Below are positions 27,680-36,921 of a stretch of 64,000 bases of DNA, in pieces. The stretch spans positions 1,116,001-1,180,000 of the forward strand of contig NZ_CP114606.1 in the NCBI RefSeq assembly GCF_033558715.1. The letters run 5' to 3'. Numbering within the stretch: the stretch's first letter is position 1; each line of letters begins with the position of its first letter. Below the pieces are notes generated by a model. That model ran no database searches, had not been told where the DNA came from, and saw only the letters and a list, made by a program, of their open reading frames with translations. The position numbers were made by a program, and so were the translations under genes. The DNA is from Acinetobacter sp. YWS30-1 (GTDB lineage Bacteria > Pseudomonadota > Gammaproteobacteria > Pseudomonadales > Moraxellaceae).

Positions 27680-29614
27680 ATGAAATTCAGAACAGACATT
27701 AATGGCCTCAGAGCAATTGCCGTGATTGCAGTCATGCTATTTCATTTTAATGCGGCCTGGATGCCTGGCGGTTTTGTTGGAGTAGATGTCTTCTTTGTGA
27801 TTTCAGGCTTTTTAATGACTGGAATCATATTTAAAGATTTAGAACATGAAAAATTTTCTATTCTGAAATTTTATGTGGCTCGTGCGAATCGGATTATTCC
27901 GGCTTTGGCCGCGCTGTGTCTGGTATTAATGATTTTTGGCTGGTTTTATCTGACACCTTTTGATTACAAGTTATTGGGTAAGCATGCTGCGAGTAGCATG
28001 ACTTTTTTATCCAATATCAGTTACTGGAAGGAATCCGGTTATTTTGAGGCAGGCACTCACGAAAAGTGGTTATTACATACCTGGTCACTTTCCGTCGAAT
28101 GGCAATTCTATATGATTTATCCGCTCGTTCTCATTGCCATGCGCAAGTTCATGTCCATCCAGACCATGAAATTTATGCTGCTGGCAGGAACAATTTTAGG
28201 ATTCATCCTATCAATAATCGCTACCTATAAATGGCCAAACCCGGCTTATTTCCTGTTACCTACCAGAGCCTGGGAAATGATGATCGGGGGAATTGCTTAT
28301 CTTTACCCTTTGACCTTGCAGGAAAATAAGAAAAGGTTGCTGGAAGGAACGGGATTGGCACTTATACTGGGGTCTTATTTCTTCATTTCAGCAGAAGATT
28401 TGTGGCCTGGCTATCTGGCAGTTTTTCCTGTTATCGGCACTTTTCTGATGATTCAGTCACATCGAAATGACAGCGTTATTACCAATAATATTGTGTTTCA
28501 AAAATTAGGGACCTGGTCTTATTCTATTTACCTCTGGCACTGGCCTTTGGTGGTTCTGATCTATATCTACTCATTGCCTGAATATTATGTGTATGCCGGA
28601 ATAGTACTTTCTATAGTGTTAGGTTTTCTGAGCTATAAGTATATTGAACAGATTAAATTACCTTCATACCATCAGTGGAAAGATATTTATCGTATAAAAC
28701 CGCTTTATTTTTCTCTAGTGCTCATGAGCTTAGGAGTTACTTTAAATATATTTAATGGTTTTAATACAGATCTGCGCCAAGGTGCAGCCTCAGAACAGGC
28801 AAAATTCTTAGATTATTATAATGAAAAATTCAAAAATTTAAGGGAGGCGTACTGGCTAAAATGTGATACTTACGTGAGTCTGACTGAGCATAATAGTTAT
28901 GATCCTGATCCGGTCTGTATCACGAAACAAAAGGAAGGCGGAGTGTTCTTATGGGGAGATTCTCATGCTGAGGCACTTTCTTTAGGGCTAAGGACATTAC
29001 TGAAATCCAATGATATCCCTTTTTATCAGAAAACCTCTTCCATTTGCCGCGCATCTTTAACCGAGATTAACTATCATAAAGGAGCTTATAAAGAAGCCTG
29101 TGATTATTCCAATAAACTGGCGCTAAAGAGCATCGCAGAACTTAAGCCCAAAATTGTGGTCATCACCCAAGCCCTAAAACACGACGAAACCAATTGGGAA
29201 AATATCGGGAAAAGTTTACTTCAGCTTGGCGTATCCAATATCGTCATTGTGGGGCCAATTTCACAATGGAAACCTTCGCTTCCGAAAGTGATGGTGAAAC
29301 CGAAAAACTGGAATAGTGCTGAAGATTTTATATTTGATGCCGGGCTGGATCTAAGAGCAGTTCAGGTAGACGAGAAAATGAAAAAATTAAAATATCCTCA
29401 GGGAATTACCTATATATCCCTCATTGATCATCTATGTAAAAAAGATGATGTTCAGCAGCAATACAAATGTCGGATTCGTGCAGCTCAAGGAGAAGATCTG
29501 CTTCAGGTGGATTATGGTCACTTAAGTGAATCAGGCTCTCTATTTGTAGGGAATACCATACTGTCAAAATACTTATTAAATTTATATTCTCAGAGTGTGA
29601 CTACAAATCAATAA
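27680..29614 (+). CDS. Acyltransferase 3 family protein with SGNH domain (OafA/YrhL type)
   Basis: Inner-membrane O-acyltransferase of 644 residues. The N-terminal ~350 residues are polytopic, starting with RTDINGLRAIAVIAVMLFHF, which holds the conserved R-x-H features of acyltransferase 3, and continuing with GGFVGVDVFFVISGFLMTG. The C-terminal ~270 residues are a soluble SGNH-like domain: the GDSHA block I is FLWGDSHAEALSLG and the late D-x2-H is DYGHLSES. Such proteins acetylate cell-surface polysaccharide or LPS sugars. No polysaccharide genes are adjacent, so the acceptor is unknown. AGGACAGG precedes the start. Confidence 0.87.
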   Translation: MKFRTDINGLRAIAVIAVMLFHFNAAWMPGGFVGVDVFFVISGFLMTGIIFKDLEHEKFSILKFYVARANRIIPALAALCLVLMIFGWFYLTPFDYKLLGKHAASSMTFLSNISYWKESGYFEAGTHEKWLLHTWSLSVEWQFYMIYPLVLIAMRKFMSIQTMKFMLLAGTILGFILSIIATYKWPNPAYFLLPTRAWEMMIGGIAYLYPLTLQENKKRLLEGTGLALILGSYFFISAEDLWPGYLAVFPVIGTFLMIQSHRNDSVITNNIVFQKLGTWSYSIYLWHWPLVVLIYIYSLPEYYVYAGIVLSIVLGFLSYKYIEQIKLPSYHQWKDIYRIKPLYFSLVLMSLGVTLNIFNGFNTDLRQGAASEQAKFLDYYNEKFKNLREAYWLKCDTYVSLTEHNSYDPDPVCITKQKEGGVFLWGDSHAEALSLGLRTLLKSNDIPFYQKTSSICRASLTEINYHKGAYKEACDYSNKLALKSIAELKPKIVVITQALKHDETNWENIGKSLLQLGVSNIVIVGPISQWKPSLPKVMVKPKNWNSAEDFIFDAGLDLRAVQVDEKMKKLKYPQGITYISLIDHLCKKDDVQQQYKCRIRAAQGEDLLQVDYGHLSESGSLFVGNTILSKYLLNLYSQSVTTNQ

Positions 29615-29635
29615 GCTTATTTCCTGTGATTGATC

Positions 29636-29659
29636 AGCCACCCATTGAGGTGGCTTTTA
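29636..29659. terminator. Terminator after acyltransferase gene
   Basis: Stem GCCACC / GGTGGC with TTTT on the + strand; the convergent ABC-F gene ends 22 bases beyond. Confidence 0.75.
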
Positions 29660-29680
29660 CATATATAAGTTTGATGAAGA

Positions 29681-31264
29681 TTATTCATTCATTTTGAATA
29701 CTTCAGTGATCCCGCAATCACGCACAAACTGTTCATCGTGTGAAACTAAAATCACAGCGCCTGTATAAGATTGAATTGCACGTGCCAACAAAGCTTTAGA
29801 CTCAATATCCAGATGATTTTCTGGCTCATCCAATAATAAAAGTTCGGGTTGAGGAGAGACCTGGCTAAGACCTAATAACGCCACTTTCAGCTTTTCACCA
29901 CCACTTAACTGAGACAAAGGATAAGTACCTTTATCACCACGAATTCTAAGTTGACCCAACAGATTACGCCATTCCACCTCCGGAAAATCAGGATTTATCT
30001 GCCTTAAATTTTCAATTGCACTTAGTGTCTCATTGAGAAAACCAAAATTTTGATCCAGATAAAAACAGCTTCGTGCCAAAAAGATTTGATCCAAAGGTTG
30101 CTGCTTTTGTTGGGCGATCAGTTTCAGTAAAGTGGATTTACCAATTCCATTTCGGCCTGCAATATGGATTTTTTCACGTGCATTTAAAGCAAGATTCACA
30201 GGCTGTGGAGTACCAAAAGGAAGCTTTAACTCTTTAACCCGCAGAATTTCACCAGACTGTGGTTTAAGGTCTGGAAATTGAAATAGCTGAGGTTTTATCT
30301 TTTCAAGTTGCTGCTTTTGAACTTTTAACTCAGATTGTTCATTGGAAATTTGCCGTTGGTGCTGTGCCTGAACTTTACCTATACTTTGACCAGCCTGTTC
30401 TTTTTTAAAGTCTAAAAGCACTTTGGCTTGGGAATTCGAATCACGTAATTTGTTTCCGGCACGTTCCCGCTTTTGTGCTTTCATTAAAACGTCATGCTGC
30501 TTGTGCTTCATCTGTTTAATATCACGCTGACTCTGCTGAATTGACTGTTCGAGTGAAGTGACATTTTTCTGATACTGTTCAAAAAACTCCGCATAGTTTC
30601 CAGTAAAGTGCTGTAATCCATGCTCATTTAAATAATAAATATGATCAACCTGATCTAGAAAAGTCCGGTCATGACTAATGATCAACGCACCAGCAGGATG
30701 TAACTTTAAATACTCTATTAACCATGTCCGTGCTTCACGATCCAGATGGTTGCTTGGCTCATCCAGCAATAAATAATATTCAGGCTTTAAGAACAAGCTA
30801 CATAAAGCAAGTTTGGTCTTTTGGCCCTCACTCAAATATTGCACAGGAAAGTCCAGATCGGTGGGTAATTGTGCTGAGCTCAACAGTTGCTGCCATTCAT
30901 GCGGTAAATGCCAACTATCCTCAAGTAGCTCATAATCCTCGAAACTGGCTGTACCATGTTCAACATTTTTAAAAGCACGATGTAATTGACTTACTTCGAG
31001 TGCTTCAGCAATTGTGGCTGCCTTTAACCGATGCAATTGTGGTAGATAGGCATGATGCATTTGCCAGGAAACTTGACCTGAGCAATGTGGAGTAGAATGC
31101 TGAGTCTGATGCAAAAGCTGCATGAGCAAAGACTTACCTTGTCCATTACGGCCAATTAAAGCGCTGACCTGAGCTTTAGGAAGGGTAAAATTTAAATTCT
31201 GAAATATGACTTTGGAAGGGAATTCTAAAGTCAGATTGGATATTACACATGCCTGTTGAGTCAT
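29681..31264 (-). CDS. ABC-F family ATPase
   Basis: Soluble protein of about 527 residues with two ABC domains and no membrane segments, the hallmark of ABC-F proteins that act on ribosomes. Domain 1 has GRNGQGKS, YLSEGQKTKLALCS and LLLDEPSNHLD; domain 2 has GRNGIGKST, LSGGEKLKVALLG and LLLDEPENHLD. The lysine- and glutamine-rich coiled-coil linker between them (residues ~235-330) is the P-site tRNA interaction region. ATG 31264 was chosen because GAGG lies upstream; a longer frame would start at 31291. Whether it confers resistance to a ribosome-targeting drug or has a housekeeping role like YheS/Uup cannot be told. Confidence 0.87.
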   Translation of the reverse strand: MTQQACVISNLTLEFPSKVIFQNLNFTLPKAQVSALIGRNGQGKSLLMQLLHQTQHSTPHCSGQVSWQMHHAYLPQLHRLKAATIAEALEVSQLHRAFKNVEHGTASFEDYELLEDSWHLPHEWQQLLSSAQLPTDLDFPVQYLSEGQKTKLALCSLFLKPEYYLLLDEPSNHLDREARTWLIEYLKLHPAGALIISHDRTFLDQVDHIYYLNEHGLQHFTGNYAEFFEQYQKNVTSLEQSIQQSQRDIKQMKHKQHDVLMKAQKRERAGNKLRDSNSQAKVLLDFKKEQAGQSIGKVQAQHQRQISNEQSELKVQKQQLEKIKPQLFQFPDLKPQSGEILRVKELKLPFGTPQPVNLALNAREKIHIAGRNGIGKSTLLKLIAQQKQQPLDQIFLARSCFYLDQNFGFLNETLSAIENLRQINPDFPEVEWRNLLGQLRIRGDKGTYPLSQLSGGEKLKVALLGLSQVSPQPELLLLDEPENHLDIESKALLARAIQSYTGAVILVSHDEQFVRDCGITEVFKMNE

Positions 31265-31620
31265 AAATAACCTCATAAATACAGGATGCACAAAATAAAC
31301 AAGAGATTTTTTCTAGAAAAGATCAAGCCAGACGATCTATTTTGCACATCAATCTAAAAATAATCGTTGATGAGAAAAATAGACTTACTTCATTGGCGTG
31401 ACTCACTTATAAGAGAAGGGGAATTTGGACCTTATTTTAATACAAATAAGCTTGCTTAAAAATAGATCAAATTAGGATTGTTTATTCACTGTATTGAGGC
31501 TGATTTAAGTGAATTTAAGAATTTTAAGAATATGAAGTGATTTACTTGAAGTTGAACGAGTAAGTTTCATTTACACTATGCGGCTAAAGTCTCTCTATTT
31601 TACTTTTAAAGGATTTTTTT
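31265..31620. other. Intergenic region between ABC-F and DUF1543 genes
   Basis: About 356 bases, divergent on both sides, AT-rich. It must contain both promoters; no gene-sized frame and no clear hairpin, repeat or operator was seen. Confidence 0.5.
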
Positions 31621-32136
31621 ATGTCTGAACTCAAGCTCTACATTACTTTATTGGGCGGCAAGCATGAAAAAGCCAATGTAGAAGTACATGACGTAATTCC
31701 GGTCATTAGTTCAGATATTAAGACAGCTTTCCCATATTTGAAGCAGCAATGGTTTGGTTTGCAAAAAGGCCTGCATGTCGATGGCTGGATGACGATCAAT
31801 GGTGTCAACTATCAGGATCTGAATTATCAGGTTCAGGTGACAGACACACCTGTAAAACAGGGTTTAAAATTATTCCTGATCAATCTGGGTGCTTATGTGC
31901 CAGATCAGTTTGGTGAAATCCATAAATATCTGGTTGTTGCTGCTAAAAATAAAACTGAAGCTAAAGCGCAAGGCAAGCTGGCCATTGAAAAGACCTGGTT
32001 TAAACCTCATACCGATGCCGTGATTGATGTGGATGATTGTTTAGAACTGAACAGAATTGACCAGAAATTTGTGCGTCTGGTAGAGGGAGACTTTGAAGCC
32101 AATAGTTTTAAGAATGATTATGTGGTTATTCCTTGA
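31621..32136 (+). CDS. DUF1543 domain protein
   Basis: Soluble protein of 171 residues. It matches the DUF1543 pattern: an opening strand LYITLLGGKHEKAN, then VEVHDVIPVIS, and KQQWFGLQKGLHVDGWMTI, with two similar halves (a second LFLINLGAYVPDQFGEIHKY). Function of the family is unknown. It stands alone, with a weak hairpin after the stop and the gamma carbonic anhydrase gene converging on it. The start is ATG 31621 with no strong ribosome-binding sequence beyond a poly-A/G tract (AAAGGA) nine bases upstream. Confidence 0.75.
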   Translation: MSELKLYITLLGGKHEKANVEVHDVIPVISSDIKTAFPYLKQQWFGLQKGLHVDGWMTINGVNYQDLNYQVQVTDTPVKQGLKLFLINLGAYVPDQFGEIHKYLVVAAKNKTEAKAQGKLAIEKTWFKPHTDAVIDVDDCLELNRIDQKFVRLVEGDFEANSFKNDYVVIP

Positions 32137-32142
32137 TTTAAA

Positions 32143-32165
32143 TAAGGCTACGTAAAGTAGCCTTA
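32143..32165. terminator. Convergent hairpin between DUF1543 and carbonic anhydrase genes
   Basis: Perfect 9-bp inverted repeat TAAGGCTAC / GTAGCCTTA with a five-base loop; the following tract (ATTTA) is only weakly T-rich. Confidence 0.65.
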
Positions 32166-32175
32166 ATTTATCGAT

Positions 32176-32706
32176 TTATTTGTAATGGCCTGAGACTTTC
32201 ACATAGTTTTGTGCTGAATAAGGCAAGAAAGCTATTTCCTTTTCAGTCAGTGGACGCACTTTTTTGACTGGACTGCCTACATACAAGTATCCACTTTCTA
32301 ATACCTTATTCGGTGGTACCAGTGAACCCGCTCCAATCATCACATCATCTTCAACGATTACATCATCGAGAATAATTGTACCGATACCCACTAAAACACG
32401 ATTACCAATGGTACAGCCATGTAATTTTACATGATGACCAATCGTCACATCTTCACCAATAATCAGTGGTGAACCTTCAGGTTTATCCGCCTTTTTATGA
32501 CTCACATGCAACATGGAATGATCCTGTACATTCGAGTTCTTGCCAATACGAATATGATTCACATCACCACGAATTACGGCAAAAGGCCATACAGATACAT
32601 TTTCGCCTAAAACAACATCACCTACGACCACCGCCATCGGATCGATATAACAGGAGTCAGCGACTTGCGGGCGAGTATCCAGATAAGGGCGAATGTTTTG
32701 GCTCAT
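32176..32706 (-). CDS. Gamma carbonic anhydrase / hexapeptide-repeat protein
   Basis: Protein of 176 residues with left-handed beta-helix hexapeptide repeats (V/I-x-G-x-x-V type: VVGDVVLGENVSVWPFAVI, NSNVQDHSMLHVS, IGEDVTIGHHVKLHG). The zinc-binding histidines of the gamma-class are the H in QDHSMLH and the pair in GHHVKLHG. It resembles the YrdA/CaiE-like group, so carbonic anhydrase activity is plausible but not certain. ATG 32706 was chosen over 32754 because AGGATG precedes it and the protein then begins MSQNIRPYLD like its relatives. Confidence 0.83.
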   Translation of the reverse strand: MSQNIRPYLDTRPQVADSCYIDPMAVVVGDVVLGENVSVWPFAVIRGDVNHIRIGKNSNVQDHSMLHVSHKKADKPEGSPLIIGEDVTIGHHVKLHGCTIGNRVLVGIGTIILDDVIVEDDVMIGAGSLVPPNKVLESGYLYVGSPVKKVRPLTEKEIAFLPYSAQNYVKVSGHYK

Positions 32707-32741
32707 GTCAGTATCATCCTGAAAGTTTATAAGCATTATAA

Positions 32742-32776
32742 AATAAAAAAGCACACATTCGATGAATGTGTGCTTT
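32742..32776 (-). terminator. dacC terminator
   Basis: Stem AAGCACACATTC / GAATGTGTGCTT with T-run on the - strand, 33 bases downstream of the carboxypeptidase stop; it also lies upstream of the carbonic anhydrase gene. Confidence 0.85.
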
Positions 32777-32809
32777 GGCTTTAGTAAGATCTAATATTGA
32801 TAATAAATA

Positions 32810-33958
32810 TTAGAACAGGTTACTAAAGAATTGTTTGATATGATCCAGCATACGGGCAAAGAAACCAGCTTCTTCAACTGCTTTCAGCGCAACAAGTGGT
32901 TTCTCAGCAATTACTTTACCGTTTAAAGTCGCCACATATTTACCTACGACTTGACCTGGTTGTAAAGGCGCAGTCAGTTTAGGCTGAACGACCAATTGAG
33001 TCTTGATGGCATTGGCCTGACCTTTAGGCATAGTCACGTTAAAGTTTTCTGCAAGGCCGATCTGAACTTCATTTTCCTTACCAAACCAGACTTTAGACTT
33101 GGCTAGAACCTGTTTAGCTGGCTGAACATTTTTGGTTTCAAAGTTCGCATAACCCCAAGCCAGAAGTTCACGTGTTTGTGATGCACGTTCATTCATGGTT
33201 GGTGCACCAAAAATCACTGAAATCAGACGAGTCGGACCGCGTTTTGAAGAGGTCGTTAAGCAGTAACCGGCTTCATCAGTATGACCAGTTTTCAAACCAT
33301 CTACACTTGGATCAGTATAGAGCAGGGCATTACGGTTGCCTTGCTTAATCCCGTTAAAAGTAAACTCTTTTTCAGAGTAGATTGGATAGTATTTTGAACT
33401 GTCTTTGATGATGTGCTGAGCCAAAGTTGCCATATCTTTCGCAGTCGAATAATGGCCTTCAGCTGGCATACCAGTCGAGTTGATGAAGCTGGTATTGGTC
33501 ATGCCAATCCGTTTCGCTTCCTGGTTCATCATATGTGCAAAGGTACCCTCGTTCCCTGCAATATGTTCAGCCATCGCCTTAGATGCATCGTTACCGGACT
33601 GGATAATAATCCCGCGCAACATTTCTAGTGCAGTCGCCGTACCATTTAAAGGTACATACATACATGATTCTGCACTGCTACCACGGCACCATGCAGATTC
33701 ATTCATGCGAACCTGTTCATCTTCAGTCAGCTCACCACTTAATAACTTCTGCTCGATGATGTAACTGGTCATCATCTTGGTCATTGAAGCAGGGGCTAAT
33801 TTTTCATTTTCATTTTTTGATGCGAGAATTTGCCCTGTCTCGTAGTCCATTAGCACATAAGATTTATTATTCAATTCTGGTGGTGCAGATAAGACAGTTG
33901 CTGCAAAGCTAAAACTAGGAATTAATAATAATGCAGCAAGGGCAGTTTTTTGGGTCAT
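32810..33958 (-). CDS. dacC: D-alanyl-D-alanine carboxypeptidase, PBP5/6 class
   Basis: Periplasmic, membrane-anchored enzyme of about 382 residues that trims the terminal D-Ala from peptidoglycan stem peptides. A Sec signal peptide (ending SFSFAATV) precedes the serine peptidase S11 domain: the SxxK nucleophile motif is in PASMTKMMTS, SxN is SGNDASKAM and KTG is DGLKTGHTDEAGYC. A C-terminal PBP5-type beta domain and an amphipathic end (FARMLDHIKQFFSNLF) for membrane binding follow. ATG 33958 gives the normal signal peptide; the longer frame from 33991 does not. DacC is the usual Acinetobacter name, assumed here. Confidence 0.9.
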   Translation of the reverse strand: MTQKTALAALLLIPSFSFAATVLSAPPELNNKSYVLMDYETGQILASKNENEKLAPASMTKMMTSYIIEQKLLSGELTEDEQVRMNESAWCRGSSAESCMYVPLNGTATALEMLRGIIIQSGNDASKAMAEHIAGNEGTFAHMMNQEAKRIGMTNTSFINSTGMPAEGHYSTAKDMATLAQHIIKDSSKYYPIYSEKEFTFNGIKQGNRNALLYTDPSVDGLKTGHTDEAGYCLTTSSKRGPTRLISVIFGAPTMNERASQTRELLAWGYANFETKNVQPAKQVLAKSKVWFGKENEVQIGLAENFNVTMPKGQANAIKTQLVVQPKLTAPLQPGQVVGKYVATLNGKVIAEKPLVALKAVEEAGFFARMLDHIKQFFSNLF

Positions 33959-34086
33959 TTCTAGTGGGTTCCAATATCTTGATGTAAGCACGAAGAGCCT
34001 AGCATTTTAGGACAAAGCTAGGCTGACTTCTATGGGAAACCCGGGGTTATTTCAAAAGTATTGTAAGCAATCACGCAAAAAGTGGA

Positions 34087-34467
34087 TTATTTACTGTAGC
34101 TCACCAACTCATTGCAAATGGCCTGATTCTTTTTCTTGCCAGCCTTTTTGGCATCACTCTGTGCTTCGGCCAGAATGTTACGGAAATCTGACTGTTTTAC
34201 CATCTGGTTCAGGCGCTCAACCGGATTTTTTTGGCCGGGCAAATATTCAGTCACCAGCTGGTTATACCCCTGATTGAATTTTGCTTTGTCTTTGACCATG
34301 CTTGGGCAAATTTCAGAAAGGACATAAATTGCAGCTAATTCTTGCTTGGTGATTTCCTGACTCGGGGTGACTTCAATATTTTCATTTGCTGCATAAACCG
34401 AGCTTCCCCAAAGTGTCATACCAGCAACAACAGATAAACTTAAACTTTTAATTAATGTATGTTTCAT
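34087..34467 (-). CDS. Small secreted protein with two conserved cysteines (paralogue A)
   Basis: Not recognised by function. The product of about 126 residues starts with a Sec signal peptide (MKHTLIKSLSLSVVAG, then ...SSVYAANEN). The mature part is helical and charged, with cysteines in SEICPSM and QAICNEL placed near each end, suggesting one disulfide. It shares layout and sequence with the product at 34627-34998, including the I/VCPxx ... AKFxx-x3-QLxxxYL ... EARxxAKxx ... C pattern. ATG 34467 is preferred to the longer TTG frame from 34479. Confidence 0.65.
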   Translation of the reverse strand: MKHTLIKSLSLSVVAGMTLWGSSVYAANENIEVTPSQEITKQELAAIYVLSEICPSMVKDKAKFNQGYNQLVTEYLPGQKNPVERLNQMVKQSDFRNILAEAQSDAKKAGKKKNQAICNELVSYSK

Positions 34468-34582
34468 CAAAAAACTCAAAAATTACATGTAGAACAATAA
34501 TTTGTTAGCTTAAAGATATTTTCAAAATTGAAAAGAGGGGAAATGTAGTGAAGCTGTAGAATTATGAAGAAATGTGTAAGAG

Positions 34583-34606
34583 AAAAAAGACGATGCTGGC
34601 ATCGTC
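34583..34606 (-). terminator. Terminator of paralogue B gene
   Basis: Stem GACGATG / CATCGTC with a T-run on the - strand, 21 bases after the stop at 34627. Confidence 0.8.
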
Positions 34607-34626
34607 TCATTTCAGTGAGAAAGACC

Positions 34627-34998
34627 TTATTCCTGATAAGCTAAAACGTCTTCACACGCTGTTTTTTGTTCGTCTTTTGCAGTCTGTTTTGCACCTTGAC
34701 GTGCTTCTTCAAGCACAGTCTTGTATTCACTGTCTGCCTGAAGTTTTTGATAGGTCATCGATTTGTCTGAGTATTCTTTTAGATAAGATTGAATCAGCTG
34801 CTGAATCGTTGTATCGAATTTTGCATTCTGACCAATAATGCCCGGGCATACTTCAATCATTACCTGTGCAGATGCGACATCTTCTTTCACGATCATGTCA
34901 TTTTCTTCAGCTGTCAAATCATTGGCAATAACTGCAGGAGAAACAAAAGTTGCCAAACTTAAAGCCAAAGTACCCCAAAGAGAGAATTTTTTCATCAT
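34627..34998 (-). CDS. Small secreted protein with two conserved cysteines (paralogue B)
   Basis: Product of 123 residues with a signal peptide (MMKKFSLWGTLALSLATFVS, cut near VIAND). The mature sequence repeats the pattern of the neighbouring gene at 34087: EVCPGII, NAKFDTTIQQLIQSYL, EEARQGAKQTAKD and a late TACEDVL. Two cysteines are conserved between the two paralogues, so both probably carry one disulfide in the periplasm. It has its own terminator, so the two are transcribed separately. A shared ancestor by tandem duplication is the simplest explanation; function is unknown. Confidence 0.65.
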   Translation of the reverse strand: MMKKFSLWGTLALSLATFVSPAVIANDLTAEENDMIVKEDVASAQVMIEVCPGIIGQNAKFDTTIQQLIQSYLKEYSDKSMTYQKLQADSEYKTVLEEARQGAKQTAKDEQKTACEDVLAYQE

Positions 34999-35106
34999 CT
35001 TAAGCCATATGTATTAATGGATATCGTGCTACAAATATATATAATTCCTGAACTAATACAATGAAATGTCCTAGCGAGTCATTTTTTAGCTCAACGAGAT
35101 TTTGCA

Positions 35107-35883
35107 GTGAATATATTAATTTCCAATGATGATGGCGTTTTTGCACCAGGTATACAGGCACTGGCGCAGGCCTTGAGGCCTTTAGGACGTGTTGTGGTGG
35201 TAGCTCCAGAAAGTGAACGTAGCGGATTTTCCAGTGCACTGACTTTAGACCGACCATTAAGACCGATCCAGATTTCTCCCGATGTATGGGCGGTTAATGG
35301 CACGCCGGCTGACTGTGTCTATCTGGCCATGAACGGCTTATTTGATGTTGAATTCGATCTGGTGGTCAGCGGCATTAACAGTGGTGCCAATCTGGGAGAT
35401 GATGTGCTGTACTCGGGTACGGTGGGGGCTGCATTTGAAGGCCGTCTGGCCAAACAACCTGCATTAGCAGTTTCTCTATGTGGGCAAAACGTTCGATCTT
35501 ATACCTTACCAGAAGATTATCGCATTGCAGCGCAATGGGTACATGATTTTATTGCGGCAGGTTTGCCGACTTTGCCTGAGCGTCATATTTTTAATGTGAA
35601 TATTCCTGATGTGGCTGAGCTGAAAGGAACTAAAGTGACCTTTCAGGGACGCCGTAGCCAGTCCAAGCCGATTACCAGTCATGTAGATCCACGTGGTCGT
35701 CAGGTTTACTGGATTGGGCTATCGGGTGAAGCAGTCGCAATGCCAAAACATAAAGGAACTGAAATCGAGTCAGACTTTTTTGCAATTGCCAATGGCTATG
35801 TAAGCGTGACGCCAATTCAGATGGATGCCACAAACTATGACACACTTCACACTTTGCAAGCCCAGATTCTAAATAAAATCTAA
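35107..35883 (+). CDS. surE: 5'/3'-nucleotidase SurE
   Basis: Stationary-phase survival protein, a metal-dependent nucleotidase of 258 residues. Metal ligands and active site appear as NDDGVFAPG at the very N-terminus, [25 protein letters not shown] and [18 protein letters not shown]. The start is GTG 35107; upstream in frame there is no ATG, and ACGAG upstream is a weak ribosome-binding site. It is followed by nlpD, as in the conserved surE-pcm-nlpD order, with pcm absent here. It acts in the cytoplasm on nucleoside monophosphates. Confidence 0.95.
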   Translation: MNILISNDDGVFAPGIQALAQALRPLGRVVVVAPESERSGFSSALTLDRPLRPIQISPDVWAVNGTPADCVYLAMNGLFDVEFDLVVSGINSGANLGDDVLYSGTVGAAFEGRLAKQPALAVSLCGQNVRSYTLPEDYRIAAQWVHDFIAAGLPTLPERHIFNVNIPDVAELKGTKVTFQGRRSQSKPITSHVDPRGRQVYWIGLSGEAVAMPKHKGTEIESDFFAIANGYVSVTPIQMDATNYDTLHTLQAQILNKI

Positions 35884-35990
35884 TGAATGTTATAAGTTTG
35901 TGAAAAATGAAAGCTTACAAGTATATTGTAGTAAAACTTTGCTAATCTTACTGGGTTTTTGCAACCGTATAGATGTTAGAGAGGAAGATA

Positions 35991-36830
35991 ATGTCCTTGG
36001 TGTCACCGAAATACTTCATTCATGCTTCACCATCCAGCTTCATCAAAACTCTGGTTTTGTCCACTGTGGTTGTTTCCACAATGATTATTACTGGTTGTGC
36101 CACTAAACCTCAGGTCAATAATATGACGCGCTATGCCGCAGCGCCTGACTTCTATACGGTACGCTCTGGGGATACTTTGAGTGGCATTGCAGCACGTTAT
36201 GGTCTGAGCTATATCAGTGTGGCAGAGATGAATGATATTGCTCCACCGTATCGTATTTATGTGGGTCAGTCGATTCGCCTGAAAAATAACACTACTGCGC
36301 GCCGTACTACAGCGACTCAACCTGTTACCCAAGCTGCCCCGATTCAGCGTCAAACGATTGCGATTTCAGCGCCAACCACTCCAGCTCCAACGACTGTTAA
36401 GACTACGCCAAAACCTGCCACCACTACTTCTGCACCGATTACCCCAGTATCGACAGCAGCGGGATTACGTTGGGTCAAGCCATCAAATGGTCCGGTATTA
36501 CAAAACTATGATCTGACTGCAAATATCAAAGGTACCCGTTATGGCGGTAATGTCGGAGATCCGGTCTTTGCTGCAGCAGATGGGCAGGTGGTATATGCAG
36601 CAGATGGCCTGAAGGAATATGGTAATCTGGTATTAGTTAAACATATTAATGGCTATATCACCGCTTATGCGCATAACAGTAAATTAAGCGTGAAAAGTGG
36701 CCAAAATGTAACGGCTGGTCAAAAAATTGCCGAGATGGGGGCGACTGGTACAACCCGTACTATGCTTGAGTTTCAGGTTCGCTTAGACGGAAAACCGATT
36801 AATCCAACAGCAGTTTTACCAAATAATTAA
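35991..36830 (+). CDS. nlpD: NlpD-like lipoprotein with LysM and M23-type domain
   Basis: Outer-membrane lipoprotein of about 279 residues; in other gammaproteobacteria NlpD activates the amidase AmiC at the division site. The signal peptide ends with the lipobox ITGC. LysM follows at about residues 50-95 (YTVRSGDTLSGIAARYGL), then a Thr/Pro/Ala-rich linker and an M23 domain from about residue 165. Zinc ligands are lacking: the first H-x3-D region reads TRYGGNVGDPVF and the late H-x-H is LEFQVR, so it is probably a non-catalytic activator. ATG 35991 has AGAGGAAG closely upstream; the upstream ATG at 35973 has none. Confidence 0.88.
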   Translation: MSLVSPKYFIHASPSSFIKTLVLSTVVVSTMIITGCATKPQVNNMTRYAAAPDFYTVRSGDTLSGIAARYGLSYISVAEMNDIAPPYRIYVGQSIRLKNNTTARRTTATQPVTQAAPIQRQTIAISAPTTPAPTTVKTTPKPATTTSAPITPVSTAAGLRWVKPSNGPVLQNYDLTANIKGTRYGGNVGDPVFAAADGQVVYAADGLKEYGNLVLVKHINGYITAYAHNSKLSVKSGQNVTAGQKIAEMGATGTTRTMLEFQVRLDGKPINPTAVLPNN

Positions 36831-36921
36831 ATAAATAATGCAAAACGTAAATTTCACCGTATAATACAATGAGTTGCTTTTATCAAAAGATGAAGCATCT
36901 CATAAGTTTAGAGGGGAATTT

